A DNA stretch of 64,000 bases from Arcticibacter sp041902385 (lineage in GTDB: Bacteria > Bacteroidota > Bacteroidia > Sphingobacteriales > Sphingobacteriaceae), in contig NZ_CP169244.1 of assembly GCF_041902385.1 (NCBI RefSeq), positions 1,426,001 to 1,490,000 on the forward strand. Direction: 5' to 3'. The translations under genes were made by a program, and so were the position numbers. The notes below the pieces were generated by a model that worked only from the letters and a program-made list of their open reading frames with translations, had not been told where the DNA came from and did no database searches. How positions within the stretch are numbered: the first letter of the stretch is position 1; each line of letters starts with the position of its first letter. This document shows positions 53,705 through 63,343 of the stretch, one piece after another.

Positions 53705-54703
53705 TTAGCTTAGCACAGCCTCCGCATACTTATCATTAATCTCGTCAAGGACTTCGGATATGTCTGCGATGTTCTCAAGTGACACGAGTTTCATTCTGTA
53801 CTCTTTAAAGTTGGGAACGCCTTTAAAGTAGTTCGCGTAGTGTCTCCTCATTTCAAAGATTCCCGTTTTGTCACCTTTCCACGCGATCGATTTTTCGAGA
53901 TGGGTGCGGCATACTTCCACTCGTTCTGACAGTGTTGGTCCCTGCAGCTTCTCTCCTGTTGCAAAGAAGTGCTTCACCTCGCGGAATATCCAGGGGTATC
54001 CAATGGCCGCCCTTCCAATCATGATACCGTCTACTTCGTATTCAAGTCTCCAGTTAGCAGCTTTTTCAGCTGAATCAACATCTCCATTCCCGAAGATGGG
54101 GATGTTAACATAGGGGTTCCTTTTAATGTCGCGGATGAGGCTCCAGTCGGCTTGACCCTTATACATCTGCGCTCTCGTGCGACCATGGATCGTCAAAGCC
54201 TTAATGCCAACGTCCTGAAGCCTTTCGGCTACCTGATACACGTTTTTAGTATTATCGTCCCAGCCCAGGCGGGTCTTAACAGTAACGGGAAGATGGGTAG
54301 CTTCTACTACAGCTCGGGTCATCTTCACCATTTTGTCAATATCCTGTAACAGACTAGCACCAGCTCCCTTGCAGGCCACATTCTTTACCGGGCACCCGTA
54401 GTTGATGTCGATCAGGTCAGGGTTCACCTGACTTGCTATTTCGGCGGCCTCCCTCATGGAGTCGATGTTGCTTCCAAATATCTGGATGCCAATGGGTCTT
54501 TCGTATTCGAAAATATCCAATTTTTGCCGGCTTTTAGCTGCATCGCGAATCAGTCCTTCTGAGGAGATAAATTCAGTGTACATTAAGTCGGCACCGTTTT
54601 GCTTACACACGTATCGGAAAGGAGGGTCACTCACATCTTCCATAGGCGCTAACAACAGGGGGAACTCACCAAGATCGATATTTCCAATTTTTACCGGCAT
54701 CAC
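53705..54703 (-). CDS. dusB: tRNA-dihydrouridine synthase (DusB-like)
   Basis: 332 residues, TIM barrel with FMN. APMEDVSDPPFRYVCK starts the barrel; the catalytic Cys is in NYGCPVKNVACKGAGASLL; VTVKTRLGWDD and ALTIHGRTRAQMYKG follow; the FMN phosphate site is FGNGDVDSAEKA and MIGRAAIGYPWIF. It reduces specific uridines in the tRNA D loop. Divergent from the CPBP gene, with a minus -7 element TACTTTTG at 54744-54751 between them. Confidence 0.94.
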   Translation of the reverse strand: MMPVKIGNIDLGEFPLLLAPMEDVSDPPFRYVCKQNGADLMYTEFISSEGLIRDAAKSRQKLDIFEYERPIGIQIFGSNIDSMREAAEIASQVNPDLIDINYGCPVKNVACKGAGASLLQDIDKMVKMTRAVVEATHLPVTVKTRLGWDDNTKNVYQVAERLQDVGIKALTIHGRTRAQMYKGQADWSLIRDIKRNPYVNIPIFGNGDVDSAEKAANWRLEYEVDGIMIGRAAIGYPWIFREVKHFFATGEKLQGPTLSERVEVCRTHLEKSIAWKGDKTGIFEMRRHYANYFKGVPNFKEYRMKLVSLENIADISEVLDEINDKYAEAVLS

Positions 54704-54765
54704 TTATTCTCAATACTTTATCTTTGCGATATTTTTGTATTAGCAAAAGTACGAATTATAGAATT

Positions 54766-55694
54766 ATGTTGCCTACGTCCAGGTCAGACCATCGTCATCC
54801 TTCCAAGTCGCTTGTATTTCTGATATTCGTTGCGCTTTTTCTTTGGCTGGTATTCAGCTTTATTGGCTTCGGTATTGCGGCTATAGTCTTCGATGCTGGT
54901 CTTGCTGATCTTTCCACGAGGAACATGAAGCCTGACATGCTGAAGCTGTTGCAGGGGGTGATCACTACCGGCGCATTTATTTTGCCTCCCCTGGTCCTCC
55001 GCTTCTATGAGCGCCGATATCCTGCTCCCTACTTCGTGTGGAACAGGAAAATCCAATTTCAGCTGATCGTGTTAACTGTGATGATCATGTTGCTTGTTAA
55101 TCCTCTCATCTCTGCAACTGCAAACTTCAATGAAGGGCTACACTTGCCAGGAATCCTTAGTGGTTTAGAAGCGAGGCTTAGAGAAAAGGATAGCGAACTG
55201 AAGCTACTCACCCAGAAATTACTTCAGGTTCACTCAACAGGCGGTTTGCTTATTAATTTGCTTGTTATCGCTATTCTCCCCGCAGTAGGTGAAGAGCTAT
55301 TTTTCAGAGGAGGTCTGCAGACAATAATCAACAGATGGACGGGAAATCATCATGCTGCAATCTGGATCGTAGCTGTCATTTTTAGCAGCATTCATGTGCA
55401 GTTCCTGGGATTCCTCCCCAGGATGCTGCTAGGCGCGGTGCTGGGCTACCTGTTCTTTTGGACTGGTAACATTTTTTTCCTATGTTAGCGCACTTTATTA
55501 ATAACGGGACAGCGGTCATCGCCGCTTACTATTTCCAGCTAAAGGGTAAGTCGCCGGATGAGTTCGATCAAGTGCAAGGCAGTTCCTGGCCTTTGATCCT
55601 GATCAGCATTGTGGCAACGGGGCTGTTGCTTCGCCGTTTTTATATGTATACTTCATCAAATATTAATCACAAAAATCACGGGGAAAATGAATAG
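54766..55694 (+). CDS. CPBP family intramembrane metalloprotease, frameshifted as sequenced
   Basis: The first frame (to 55488) has several membrane helices and the motif AVGEELFFRGGLQTI (EExxxR), plus FSSIHVQFLGF with the conserved His. It ends GNIFFLC out of frame. Adding one T to T7 (55472-55478) restores GNIFFPMLAHFINNGTAVIA with the last conserved His-Phe-x-Asn-Asn motif, continuing to 55694 for about 309 residues. Family members (Abi/CAAX protease type) process or regulate membrane proteins. The start is taken at 54766 (MLPTSRSDHRH). Confidence 0.88.
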
Positions 55695-55890
55695 CGAATG
55701 GGTCAAGGTGTATACCTCCACCGATTATTTCAAGTCTGAAATAGTTAAGCAAGTACTCACTGAGAACGAAGTGGAGGCTGTTTTAATGGATAAAAGTGGG
55801 TTCCCTTATAAAATAGGTGAAGTAGAGGTCTATGTGCACGCCGATAATGAACAAAGGGCGAAGGATATTATTATCAGTTCAGAACTATGA
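55687..55890 (+). CDS. DUF2007 family small protein
   Basis: 67 residues: MNSEWVKVYTSTDYFKSEIVKQVLTENEVEAVLMDK is the common DUF2007 core (an ACT-like small fold, called putative signal transducing protein). It overlaps the CPBP stop and its own stop overlaps cdsA (ATGA). Function unknown. Frames upstream to 55609 lie inside the CPBP gene and are not used. Confidence 0.85.
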   Translation: MNSEWVKVYTSTDYFKSEIVKQVLTENEVEAVLMDKSGFPYKIGEVEVYVHADNEQRAKDIIISSEL

Positions 55891-56690
55891 GGACCCGCGC
55901 AGTAACAGGATTCTTTTTTGTCCTTGTCATGCTGTCAGCCGTGCTGATCAATGAAAGTACGTTTGTATTATTTTTTCTGATCCTCAGCGTTCTTGGTCTT
56001 GACGAGTTTTACCGGCTTGTAAGGACAGAAGAAGTACGTCCACATCGTCTTGGAGGCATAGTACTTGGCTGCAGCGTTTTTATCCCTGTAGCCCTGCATT
56101 TGTTATATCAGAAAGATTTAAGCTGGCTGCTTCTTTCAGTTCCAGTTTCCGTTGCAATTTGCATTGCTGAGCTATTCAGGCGAGGTACGAAACCTTTCCA
56201 TTCTATCGCCTATACATTTTTCGGTATTGTATTTGTAATCATTCCTTTCAGTTTTTATACAGCGGCAGCTTTCGTGGCCAGCAGCTATAGTTTCCATTAC
56301 TCGCTCGGGTTTTTACTCCTCCTGTGGGCCAGTGACACGGGCGCCTATCTGGCTGGAATGAAGTTCGGGAAGAATAAGTTATTCGAGCGTCACTCTCCAA
56401 AAAAGACCTGGGAAGGCTTTTTTGGAGGCATGATCCTGAGTTTGACCGTAGCGCTTATACTGAGCACCCGCTTCGGAGAGTTATCGTATGCAAGCTGGAC
56501 GGTGGTATCGATTATTATTGTAAGTGCCGGAACCCTTGGTGATCTCTTTGAATCGATGCTAAAGAGAAGTCTGAATGTAAAAGATTCGGGGTCGCTCTTG
56601 CCTGGTCACGGCGGTATACTCGATCGTTTTGACGGGCTGCTTCTGTCTGCGCCTCTGGTTTATGTTTATCTTTACGTGATTTTTTTGTGA
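55887..56690 (+). CDS. cdsA: Phosphatidate cytidylyltransferase
   Basis: 267 residues with about seven membrane helices. The C-terminal signature is complete: LWASDTGAYLAGMKFGKNKLFERHSPKKTWEG, then GDLFESMLKRSLNVKDSGSLLPGHGGILDRFD (read as three separate blocks). It makes CDP-diacylglycerol for phospholipid synthesis in the inner membrane. It follows DUF2007 in an operon; a repeat copy follows its stop. Confidence 0.95.
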   Translation: MRTRAVTGFFFVLVMLSAVLINESTFVLFFLILSVLGLDEFYRLVRTEEVRPHRLGGIVLGCSVFIPVALHLLYQKDLSWLLLSVPVSVAICIAELFRRGTKPFHSIAYTFFGIVFVIIPFSFYTAAAFVASSYSFHYSLGFLLLLWASDTGAYLAGMKFGKNKLFERHSPKKTWEGFFGGMILSLTVALILSTRFGELSYASWTVVSIIIVSAGTLGDLFESMLKRSLNVKDSGSLLPGHGGILDRFDGLLLSAPLVYVYLYVIFL

Positions 56691-56721
56691 AAGTGTATTT
56701 GTTTTATTGAGCTAATTAAAT

Positions 56722-56831
56722 GCTTTTTAAAGGCCTCAATGAGATTGCTTCGCTAAGTTTTAATGGGCACAAAGAACACTCAACCAGCTTTCATCTCCCG
56801 TTTGAGAGCGTAGCTCATGAGTGTTTTTCTT
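56722..56831 (-). repeat. Dispersed hairpin repeat unit with tail module (copy 6, inverted)
   Basis: On the minus strand: TGAGCTACGCTCTC, core AAACGGGAGATGAAAG, GAGTGTTCTTTGTG, then the tail TAGCGAAGCAATCTCATTGA and GGCCTTTAAAAA. Arms AACACTCA (56775-56782) and TGAGTGTT (56818-56825) pair. The same unit-plus-tail order occurs at 33047-33151. Confidence 0.85.
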
Positions 56832-56843
56832 TATAACGCTGAA

Positions 56844-57851
56844 ATGGAAGAACCTGAAAAGATTCGTCAAGAGGATGAACCGGTATACAAAGACCGGTCC
56901 TTAATTTACATGGGCGTAGGTCTGGGAGTACTGATCCTGATAATGGGCTATCTTACGCTTTTCGTTGATGACCCATGGAAAATCTTCAGGAGTGAAGATA
57001 AGCCTGAAAAGGTTATTGACGATGGCAGTTCAGCATTGCTAAACAAAAGCAAGTCAATGAACGACGACGAAGTAAGAGCTTCGCTGGTAAAATTTATAGA
57101 GGCATTTTATTATGACCAGCGGAAAGGATACTTTGATCCTCCCAGTTATTTCGCCAAGATCACCGAGACCTTCTATAACTACCATAATCTTAACTATCAG
57201 CGGTTGAAAGACCTTTACTGGAGAAGAATGGCAGACATGCACAATTTCAGCCGAAGCTGGATTGTATCATCTCTTGACTTTGACAGGAGTGGTGATCGTA
57301 TCATAGCCACTTACTGGGCTAAGGAAAGTTACTTCAGACCGTCGGTACGCGAACAGTATTCTGCTGATATTAAATATGAAATGATTATTGATGCGGAAGG
57401 GAAGATTGTATCGCTCCGGGACGTAGATCTTCGAAATGAGGTGATAAACAAAGTCGAACCAGATTCTACCAGTGCGCCTCAGCTTGACATTCCTGCGGAT
57501 GGAGAAGCAGCACACGGAGGTGACATGAAAGTTTACGATATGAACAATGTCGATCAGGCTCCTGAATTTAGCGGAGGACAGCGCGAACTAAGTAAATATG
57601 TCTCAAACGCAATCAGGTATCCCGCTGCTGCAAGGCAGAATAATGTTCAGGGAAAAGTATACCTGGGCTTCATTGTAGAAAAAGACGGATCCATTACCGA
57701 TATCAAAGTGAAGCAGGGCCTTGGGAACGGCTGCGATGAAGAGGCGGTGAGAGTACTAAGAAATTCACCAAAATGGAAGCCGGGGCAGGTAAAAGGGAAT
57801 GCAGTAAGAACATATTGCGTCCTTCCTATTTCGTTTCAGCTGGAGATGTAA
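56844..57851 (+). CDS. Energy transducer TonB-like protein
   Basis: About 335 residues. A short cytoplasmic start (MEEPEKIRQEDEP) leads to one membrane helix (about 23-40). A periplasmic part without homology I recognise follows, and the C-terminal TonB domain (about 255-335) has APEFSGGQRELSKYVSNAIRYPAAARQNNVQGKVYLGF and ends LPISFQLEM. It should pass proton-motive energy to outer-membrane receptors. The upstream Met at 56817 is inside a repeat and is rejected. It overlaps the mfd 3' end by 26 bp. Confidence 0.88.
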   Translation: MEEPEKIRQEDEPVYKDRSLIYMGVGLGVLILIMGYLTLFVDDPWKIFRSEDKPEKVIDDGSSALLNKSKSMNDDEVRASLVKFIEAFYYDQRKGYFDPPSYFAKITETFYNYHNLNYQRLKDLYWRRMADMHNFSRSWIVSSLDFDRSGDRIIATYWAKESYFRPSVREQYSADIKYEMIIDAEGKIVSLRDVDLRNEVINKVEPDSTSAPQLDIPADGEAAHGGDMKVYDMNNVDQAPEFSGGQRELSKYVSNAIRYPAAARQNNVQGKVYLGFIVEKDGSITDIKVKQGLGNGCDEEAVRVLRNSPKWKPGQVKGNAVRTYCVLPISFQLEM

Positions 57852-60800
57852 CAAGCTCCGGCCCTTTCATCTGTTCCAGAAGTTCTATTGCCTCATTCAG
57901 ATTGCGAACATTCTCCACAGCAATCCGGAGCGTTTTTTTGACCTCCTTCAGATTGCATCGCCGGGCGTTTGCTTTAACGAACTGCAGGATATTTCCAAAC
58001 TGAGGGCTTTCAAAATAGTGCGATTGCTGGTCAGAGACAAAATAGCCTTTCAGCGTGTTCTTCTTAAACGAAATCTTTTCAAAGCCAAGGTCTTTACCCA
58101 TCCACTGCAGTTTCAGCGTGTTCAGCAATTCCCTCACTTCCCTTGGTACAGGTCCAAAGCGGTCGCCCAGGTTCTTTTCAAACTTCTCCAGCTCTTCCTG
58201 ATTCTCCAGTTTTGATATCTCGGTGTAAAGGTTGTAACGTTCTGTAATATTTGTGACGTAGCTATCCGGGATGAGCACCTCAAGGTCAGTATCTATCTGA
58301 GTGAAAGATATAAAAGGACGAGGCTTTTCATCCTTGAAGAGATCCTTAAACTCTTCATCTTTGAGTTCCTGAATCGCTTCGTCCAAAATCTTGTGATACA
58401 TTTCAAAGCCTATTTCAGCGATGAAGCCGCTTTGCTCGGCACCAAGAAGGTTCCCGCTACCTCTGATATCCAGGTCGCGCATTGCCACGTTAAAGCCACT
58501 CCCAAGGTCCGAAAACTCTTCTATTGCGCTCAGACGTTTTCGGGCTTCCGGAGTAAGAGTCGACAACGGAGGACTTAACAGATAACAAAAGGCCTTTTTA
58601 TTCGATCGTCCTACCCTGCCCCTCATTTGGTGCAGATCACTCAGACCAAACATATGGGCATGATTGATCAGGATTGTATTGGCATTTGGGATATCGAGAC
58701 CTGCTTCAATGATGGTTGTAGCAACGAGTACATCAAATTCACCGTTGATAAACTTAAGCATTACATCTTCCAGGTGGTCGCCTTCCAGCTGGCCGTGCGC
58801 AATCCCGATATTTGCTTTCGGTACAAGCTTTTTAATCAGTCCGCCAAGCTGTGCAAGGTCCTGCACGCGGTTATGAATAAAGAAGATTTGCCCGCCTCTG
58901 TTAATCTCATACTCTACCGCTTCCTTAATCAGTTTTTCATTAAAGACATGAAGTTCTGTAACTACAGGCTGCCTGTTAGGAGGCGGAGTAGAAATGATAG
59001 AGAGGTCACGCGCCCCCATCAGGGAGAAGTGAAGCGTGCGCGGTATAGGAGTTGCCGTTAAGGTCAGTGTATCTACATTCGCCCTTAACTGCTTCAGTTT
59101 TTCCTTAACTCCTACCCCGAACTTCTGTTCTTCGTCGATGATCAGCAGTCCCAGATCTTTAAATTTCACGTCTTTGCTCACCAGTCGGTGCGTGCCGATA
59201 ATGATATCTACCTTTCCCTCGCTTAGTTTCTGCAAGGTTTCTTTTATCTGCTTGCTCGACTTGAACCTGTTGATATAATCAATGTTGCAGGGAAATTCAT
59301 GAAGCCGGGAAGTAAAGGTTTTGAAGTGCTGCAAGGCGAGGATAGTTGTGGGAACCAGTACAGCCACTTGTTTGCTGTCTGAGACGGCCTTGAAAGCCGC
59401 TCTTACAGCAATCTCTGTTTTGCCAAAGCCTACATCCCCGCACACCAGGCGATCCATCGGGTGAGGCGACTCCATGTCTTTTTTAACATCGCTGGTCGCC
59501 TTTTCCTGGTCAGGAGTGTCTTCGTAGATAAAGGATGCCTCAAGTTCCGTCTGTAAGTAGGTATCCGGGGGAAAGCTGTCCCGTTTTGAGCCTTTCTTAC
59601 TGCATAGAGCTTAATCAGGTCCCTGGCTATGTCCTTTACTTTTTTTTGTTGTTTTCTTCAGTTTTTCCCAGCTGTCTGTTCCCAGCTTATTCATGCGCGG
59701 AACAGTGCCTTCCTTACCTGTATATTTTGAAATCCGGTTCAGGGAATTGATGTTGACATAGAGAAGATCATTATCTGCGTAAATAAGCCTGATCATCTCC
59801 TGTGTTTTGCCGTTCACTTCTACTTTTTCAAGTCCGGCGTACTTTCCGATCCCGTGATCAATATGAGTAATATAGTCGCCCGGTTTTAGTTCCCTGAGCT
59901 CTTTCAAAGTAATAGCCTGAGAGCGGGCATAGCCCTTCTTCAGCTTGTACTTATAATACCGGTCGAATATCTGGTGGTCAGTGTAACAGGCTATTTTCTG
60001 ACCGTGGTCCAAGAAACCCTCTCTTAAGGAGATGTTGACCGGAGTAAATGTGATCGTTTTATCGATATCGGCGAAGATTGTATACAGTCGTTCTACCTGC
60101 TTTGCTGAGTCGGTGAAGATGAGGTTTGTTACCTTCTCCGACTCATTCTGCCGAAAGTTGTGGATCAGCAAGTTGAAGTCCTTATTAAACGAGGGCTGCG
60201 GCTTTGTTTCAAATTCGATCACCTGCTGAGGCTCGTAGAAGAACTGCTTTCCAAACTCTGTTACCGAAAAGTCGCGCAGCTGATCTGCCAGTAATTTTTC
60301 GTCGGTAAAGTTGAATTTGGGATCAATCCACTCCGGATTCTTTTGCTTGTCGGAAGCAGGAAGTGCCCGCCACAGCTCAGTGGCCTTTTTATATCCGTCT
60401 TTTGCAACATCGAGGGTTAACTGAACATCCTTAAACCAAAGGAGGCTGTCCTGATCGATATACTCAAGAAGGGATATATTATGGTCAGTGAGAAACTTAG
60501 ACTGAACATTAGGAACGATTGTGATGCTCCTCACCTGCTCCTGCGATAACTGATTTTCGATGTCGAATGTGCGGATACTTTCTATAAAGTCGCCAAAGAA
60601 TTCGACACGAAAAGGAAGATCGTGCGAAAAGGAAAAAATGTCTACTATTCCCCCTCTTATCGAGAACTGGCCCGGCTCATAGACAAAATCAACCCGCTGG
60701 AAGTCGTATTCAATCAGGAACTCATTAATAAAATCAATGCTAAGCTTATTACCCGTAGAGATCTCAAGGGTGTTTTTCTCAAGAGAGTTGCGATTGATCA

Positions 60801-61197
60801 CCCGTTCAGCCAGGGCTTCCGGGTAGGTAACAATCAGCTTACCAAATTCCGAAGAGTGAATGAGCTCGTTTAACACTTCAGCACGCTGCAGCACGTTTGC
60901 GCTGTCAACCTGAGTGAAGTCGAAAGGCTTCCGGTAGGAAGACGGAAAAAGGAGAATCTCTTTATCAAACAGATTTTCCAGATCGCTTTGAAAGTAAGCA
61001 GCTTCCTCGCGGTCAGGCAAGACAAATAGCATGTGCCTGTGCTGCAGGAAGTAAAAAGCTGTTGCAACCATCGCGTCGGATGACCCGATGAGGCCTTTTA
61101 AATGGATCCTCACATTTTTCGCTGCGTTTAACGTTGCAGCAAGTTTTTCAATCCGCGGATCTTTCTTATAAAGATCTAGTATATCCCGAACGTTCAC
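57826..61197 (-). CDS. mfd: Transcription-repair coupling factor Mfd, frameshifted as sequenced
   Basis: Two frame parts: 61197 to about 59640 (UvrB-like N-terminus and RNA polymerase-interaction domain, ITHIDHGIGKYAGLEKVEVNG) and from about 59570 to 57826 (RecG-like helicase: CGDVGFGKTEIAVRAAF, LLIIDEEQKFGVGVKEKLK, TATPIPRTLHFSL, DRLVC, then the TRCF C-terminal domain). Between them one A too many in A8 (T8 at 59640-59647 plus strand) and one C missing in C5 (G5 at 59567-59571) shift out and back. Corrected, it is about 1123 residues, the family size. It removes stalled RNA polymerase and recruits UvrA. GTG at 61197 (VNVRDILDLYKKD) is the preferred start. Confidence 0.93.
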
Positions 61198-61213
61198 TTT
61201 CTTAAATGAGTCG

Positions 61214-61221
61214 CAAATATA
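61214..61221 (-). promoter_or_regulatory. -7 element upstream of mfd
   Basis: TATATTTG on the minus strand fits TAnnTTTG. It supports a start at GTG 61197 and excludes the TTG at 61260. Confidence 0.45.
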
Positions 61222-61251
61222 GTTTTTTGTCGAGCTTGATTTGTCTTTTGA

Positions 61252-61275
61252 CAGCCACAAAGAACACTCAGCCTC
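61252..61275 (-). repeat. Half-copy of the dispersed hairpin repeat
   Basis: GAGTGTTCTTTGTGGC on the minus strand equals the 3' arm of the copies at 52.3 kb. The core and the other arm are missing. I see nothing else in 61276-61513. Confidence 0.65.
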
Positions 61276-61513
61276 CTCCTGTTAACGCTTCTTAGTCCTG
61301 CCCGTCAATATTTTTTGTATCAGGGCAAAGTTGAAACGGCCATGTTAATCGTTGTGCAAACACACATCTCACAATAGAAAGCCTTTAAATTTTGTTTTTG
61401 TTTAGGTTTTTGTAAAAAGATGAAAGAGCTGTTTCCATTAAAATTTATTTCGTTTCAGGAACAATTCCAATAGTACAGATGTTAAAATCACAATTACATT
61501 TAACCTTTACAAT

Positions 61514-61927
61514 ATGAAAAACGCTATTAAATACGGAGTAATAATTGGGGTTCTAAGTGGTGTATGGATTCTAATCCTGCACTTTGCGGGTGTATACGAA
61601 AACGCTTATCCAAATTCCGACAGCTCTTCATGGCTGGAGTACTTATCGGTCATCATCCCATTTATAGGCCTCTACTTTGGTATTAAAAGCTTCCGAGATA
61701 ATTATAACGGAGGCAGGATGGAGTTTTTCGAAGGCATCTTTGAGGGGTTCAAGATCATGATCGTTGGGGGGATTATAGCGGCCTTCTTCGCCACTGTTTA
61801 TATCCAGTACGTAGCACAGTCGCTGAAGATGGACATGATGGGCCGAATTGGAGGAGCCGGAGTAGTAGGAGTTTTGTTTACCCTGGCTATTTCATTACTT
61901 TTAATGAATAAACAAAGAAACCTCTAG
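61514..61927 (+). CDS. DUF4199 family membrane protein
   Basis: 137 residues with four hydrophobic segments (about 6-26, 42-60, 70-100, 112-133). The block GVIIGVLSGVWILILHFAGVY and the later GIKSFRDNYNGGRMEFFEGIFEGFKI resemble DUF4199 of Bacteroidota. Function unknown. First of a run of small membrane proteins on the plus strand. Confidence 0.85.
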   Translation: MKNAIKYGVIIGVLSGVWILILHFAGVYENAYPNSDSSSWLEYLSVIIPFIGLYFGIKSFRDNYNGGRMEFFEGIFEGFKIMIVGGIIAAFFATVYIQYVAQSLKMDMMGRIGGAGVVGVLFTLAISLLLMNKQRNL

Positions 61928-62221
61928 TTGAAGCCGTTTCAGTATTCTTTTGAGCTAACAGTATGGGTGGCAGCGATTGTGCTTTTGTATTTCGTTAATC
62001 CTGCGGTACATCATTTTTCCTGGTGCCCGCTAGCTATGCTTGGCTTTCGCTGGTGCCCTGGCTGCGGGTTGGGACGCTCGATAGCTTGCGTGCTCCATGG
62101 AGAAGTAACCCGATCTTTTGACTACCACTGGTTTGGTATTCCGGCCCTGGCGGTTTTAATCCATCGCATATGGCTTTTGTGTGAAAAAACTTTTTTATCT
62201 TTCCTACACAAATCAAACTAA
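61928..62221 (+). CDS. DUF2752 family small membrane protein
   Basis: 97 residues starting from TTG directly after the DUF4199 stop. The family motif CPLAMLGFRWCPGCGLGRSIACVLHG is clear, with CPxCGxGR, and there are two to three hydrophobic segments. Function unknown. Its stop overlaps the start of the TM2 gene by one base. Confidence 0.85.
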   Translation: MKPFQYSFELTVWVAAIVLLYFVNPAVHHFSWCPLAMLGFRWCPGCGLGRSIACVLHGEVTRSFDYHWFGIPALAVLIHRIWLLCEKTFLSFLHKSN

Positions 62222-62583
62222 TGGATTACCAAAACATACTTCACAATTTAAGGGGACTGAGTCCCGAAGAATACAATTTTCTTCAGCAAGTTATGAACGG
62301 CATGACCCAGGAGCAGGCACAGCGGTTCGTCATGTTCTATTCGGGGAAAAGACAGAATCCAACAGATCTCCTGCTGTTCACCCTCATAGGATTTTTCGGA
62401 GTAGCAGGTATACAACGGTTTATCACCCGGCAGATCGGAATGGGTATCCTGTATTTCTTCACCGCTGGTTTATGCTTTATCGGAACAATTGTCGATCTGA
62501 TCAACAATAAGAGCCTTACACTTGAGTTCAATCAGAAAGTAGCTGTAGAGTGCGCACAGATGGTTAAAATGGGTGGAATTTGA
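62221..62583 (+). CDS. TM2 domain-containing protein
   Basis: 120 residues. The N-terminal 50 residues are a soluble helix region (LSPEEYNFLQQVMNGMTQEQAQRF). The TM2 domain (about 50-97) has two helices with LIGFFGVAGIQRFITRQIGMGILYFFTAGLCFIGTIVDLI, the usual GxxGxxRFY-like turn. Function unknown. It overlaps the next gene (TGATG). Confidence 0.88.
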   Translation: MDYQNILHNLRGLSPEEYNFLQQVMNGMTQEQAQRFVMFYSGKRQNPTDLLLFTLIGFFGVAGIQRFITRQIGMGILYFFTAGLCFIGTIVDLINNKSLTLEFNQKVAVECAQMVKMGGI

Positions 62584-62798
62584 TGAATGCCGATACCGGA
62601 AAATGGATAATTGCTGCGGGCACGATTATTTTGCTGGCCGGAGTAATTATCTATTTTTTTCATGACAAGCTTCATTGGCTCGGCAATCTTCCAGGTGATA
62701 TCAGGATAGAGCGCGAAAATTTCCGCTTTTATTTTCCCTTTACTACCATGATCCTGATCAGTCTCGTCATCAATCTTATTATCCGGCTATTCCGCTGA
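62583..62798 (+). CDS. DUF2905 family small membrane protein
   Basis: 71 residues with two helices and the middle block HWLGNLPGDIRIERENFRFYFPFTTM, the DUF2905 signature. It starts at ATG 62583 in the stop of the TM2 gene. Function unknown. Confidence 0.87.
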   Translation: MNADTGKWIIAAGTIILLAGVIIYFFHDKLHWLGNLPGDIRIERENFRFYFPFTTMILISLVINLIIRLFR

Positions 62799-62890
62799 GG
62801 AGAGGAGTCCTCCCTGCTTCTTCACCTTCCGGTAACAGCCAGAAGAACGCATCTCCCTTTTAAAAAGATTTTTATCTAAGTTTGCAGTCT

Positions 62891-63343
62891 ATGCCACAGG
62901 ATATCTCGTCGACAGGATTTGCACTAGTGATCCTTTTAGTTTTGCTGATCTTCGTGTTCTTTTACCTGACGCTGTATAGAACACTCAGTCTAGTCAGGCC
63001 CGAGAACCGGAAGATCCAGCCTTTCACCGTTTGGCTTTTATTCATACCCGGTTTTAAAATGATCTGGAGCTTCTTTGTAGTTACTGGCATCAGTAATTCA
63101 ATCAGGGAGGAACTCTTGAGCCGCGACTACGAGGTAACAGACCGACCCACTTACCTCTCCGGTATCCTCTACTCCATTGCTCTTTGTTTTGACCTGTTAA
63201 TTTTTATAATCCCTAAAGATCAGATCACGTTTTTTGGAATAGCAGGACTTTTACAGATCATTTTTTTCGTTCAGTATTGGAACAAGGTAAGCTGGTATAA
63301 GAATTTGTTGCAGACCGAAATAACAAAGGAAGCTGATCGATGA
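62891..63343 (+). CDS. Membrane protein with about four helices, family not certain
   Basis: About 150 residues. The start MPQDISSTGFALVILLVLLIFVFF gives one helix; others are near 48-70, 92-112 and 115-135. It is somewhat like DUF4328 proteins but I cannot assign it. The stop overlaps the Nif3 start (ATGA), so the two are co-translated. The frame opens at a TTG at 62882. Confidence 0.75.
   Translation: MPQDISSTGFALVILLVLLIFVFFYLTLYRTLSLVRPENRKIQPFTVWLLFIPGFKMIWSFFVVTGISNSIREELLSRDYEVTDRPTYLSGILYSIALCFDLLIFIIPKDQITFFGIAGLLQIIFFVQYWNKVSWYKNLLQTEITKEADR

Noticed and set aside
55482..55694. A separate 70-residue protein starting MLAHFINNG
   Set aside because: It is the last helix and motif of the CPBP protease, joined by adding one T.
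56817..56843. Upstream start of the TonB-like protein
   Set aside because: The first codons lie in a dispersed repeat copy; the start at 56844 gives a normal cytoplasmic tail before the membrane helix.
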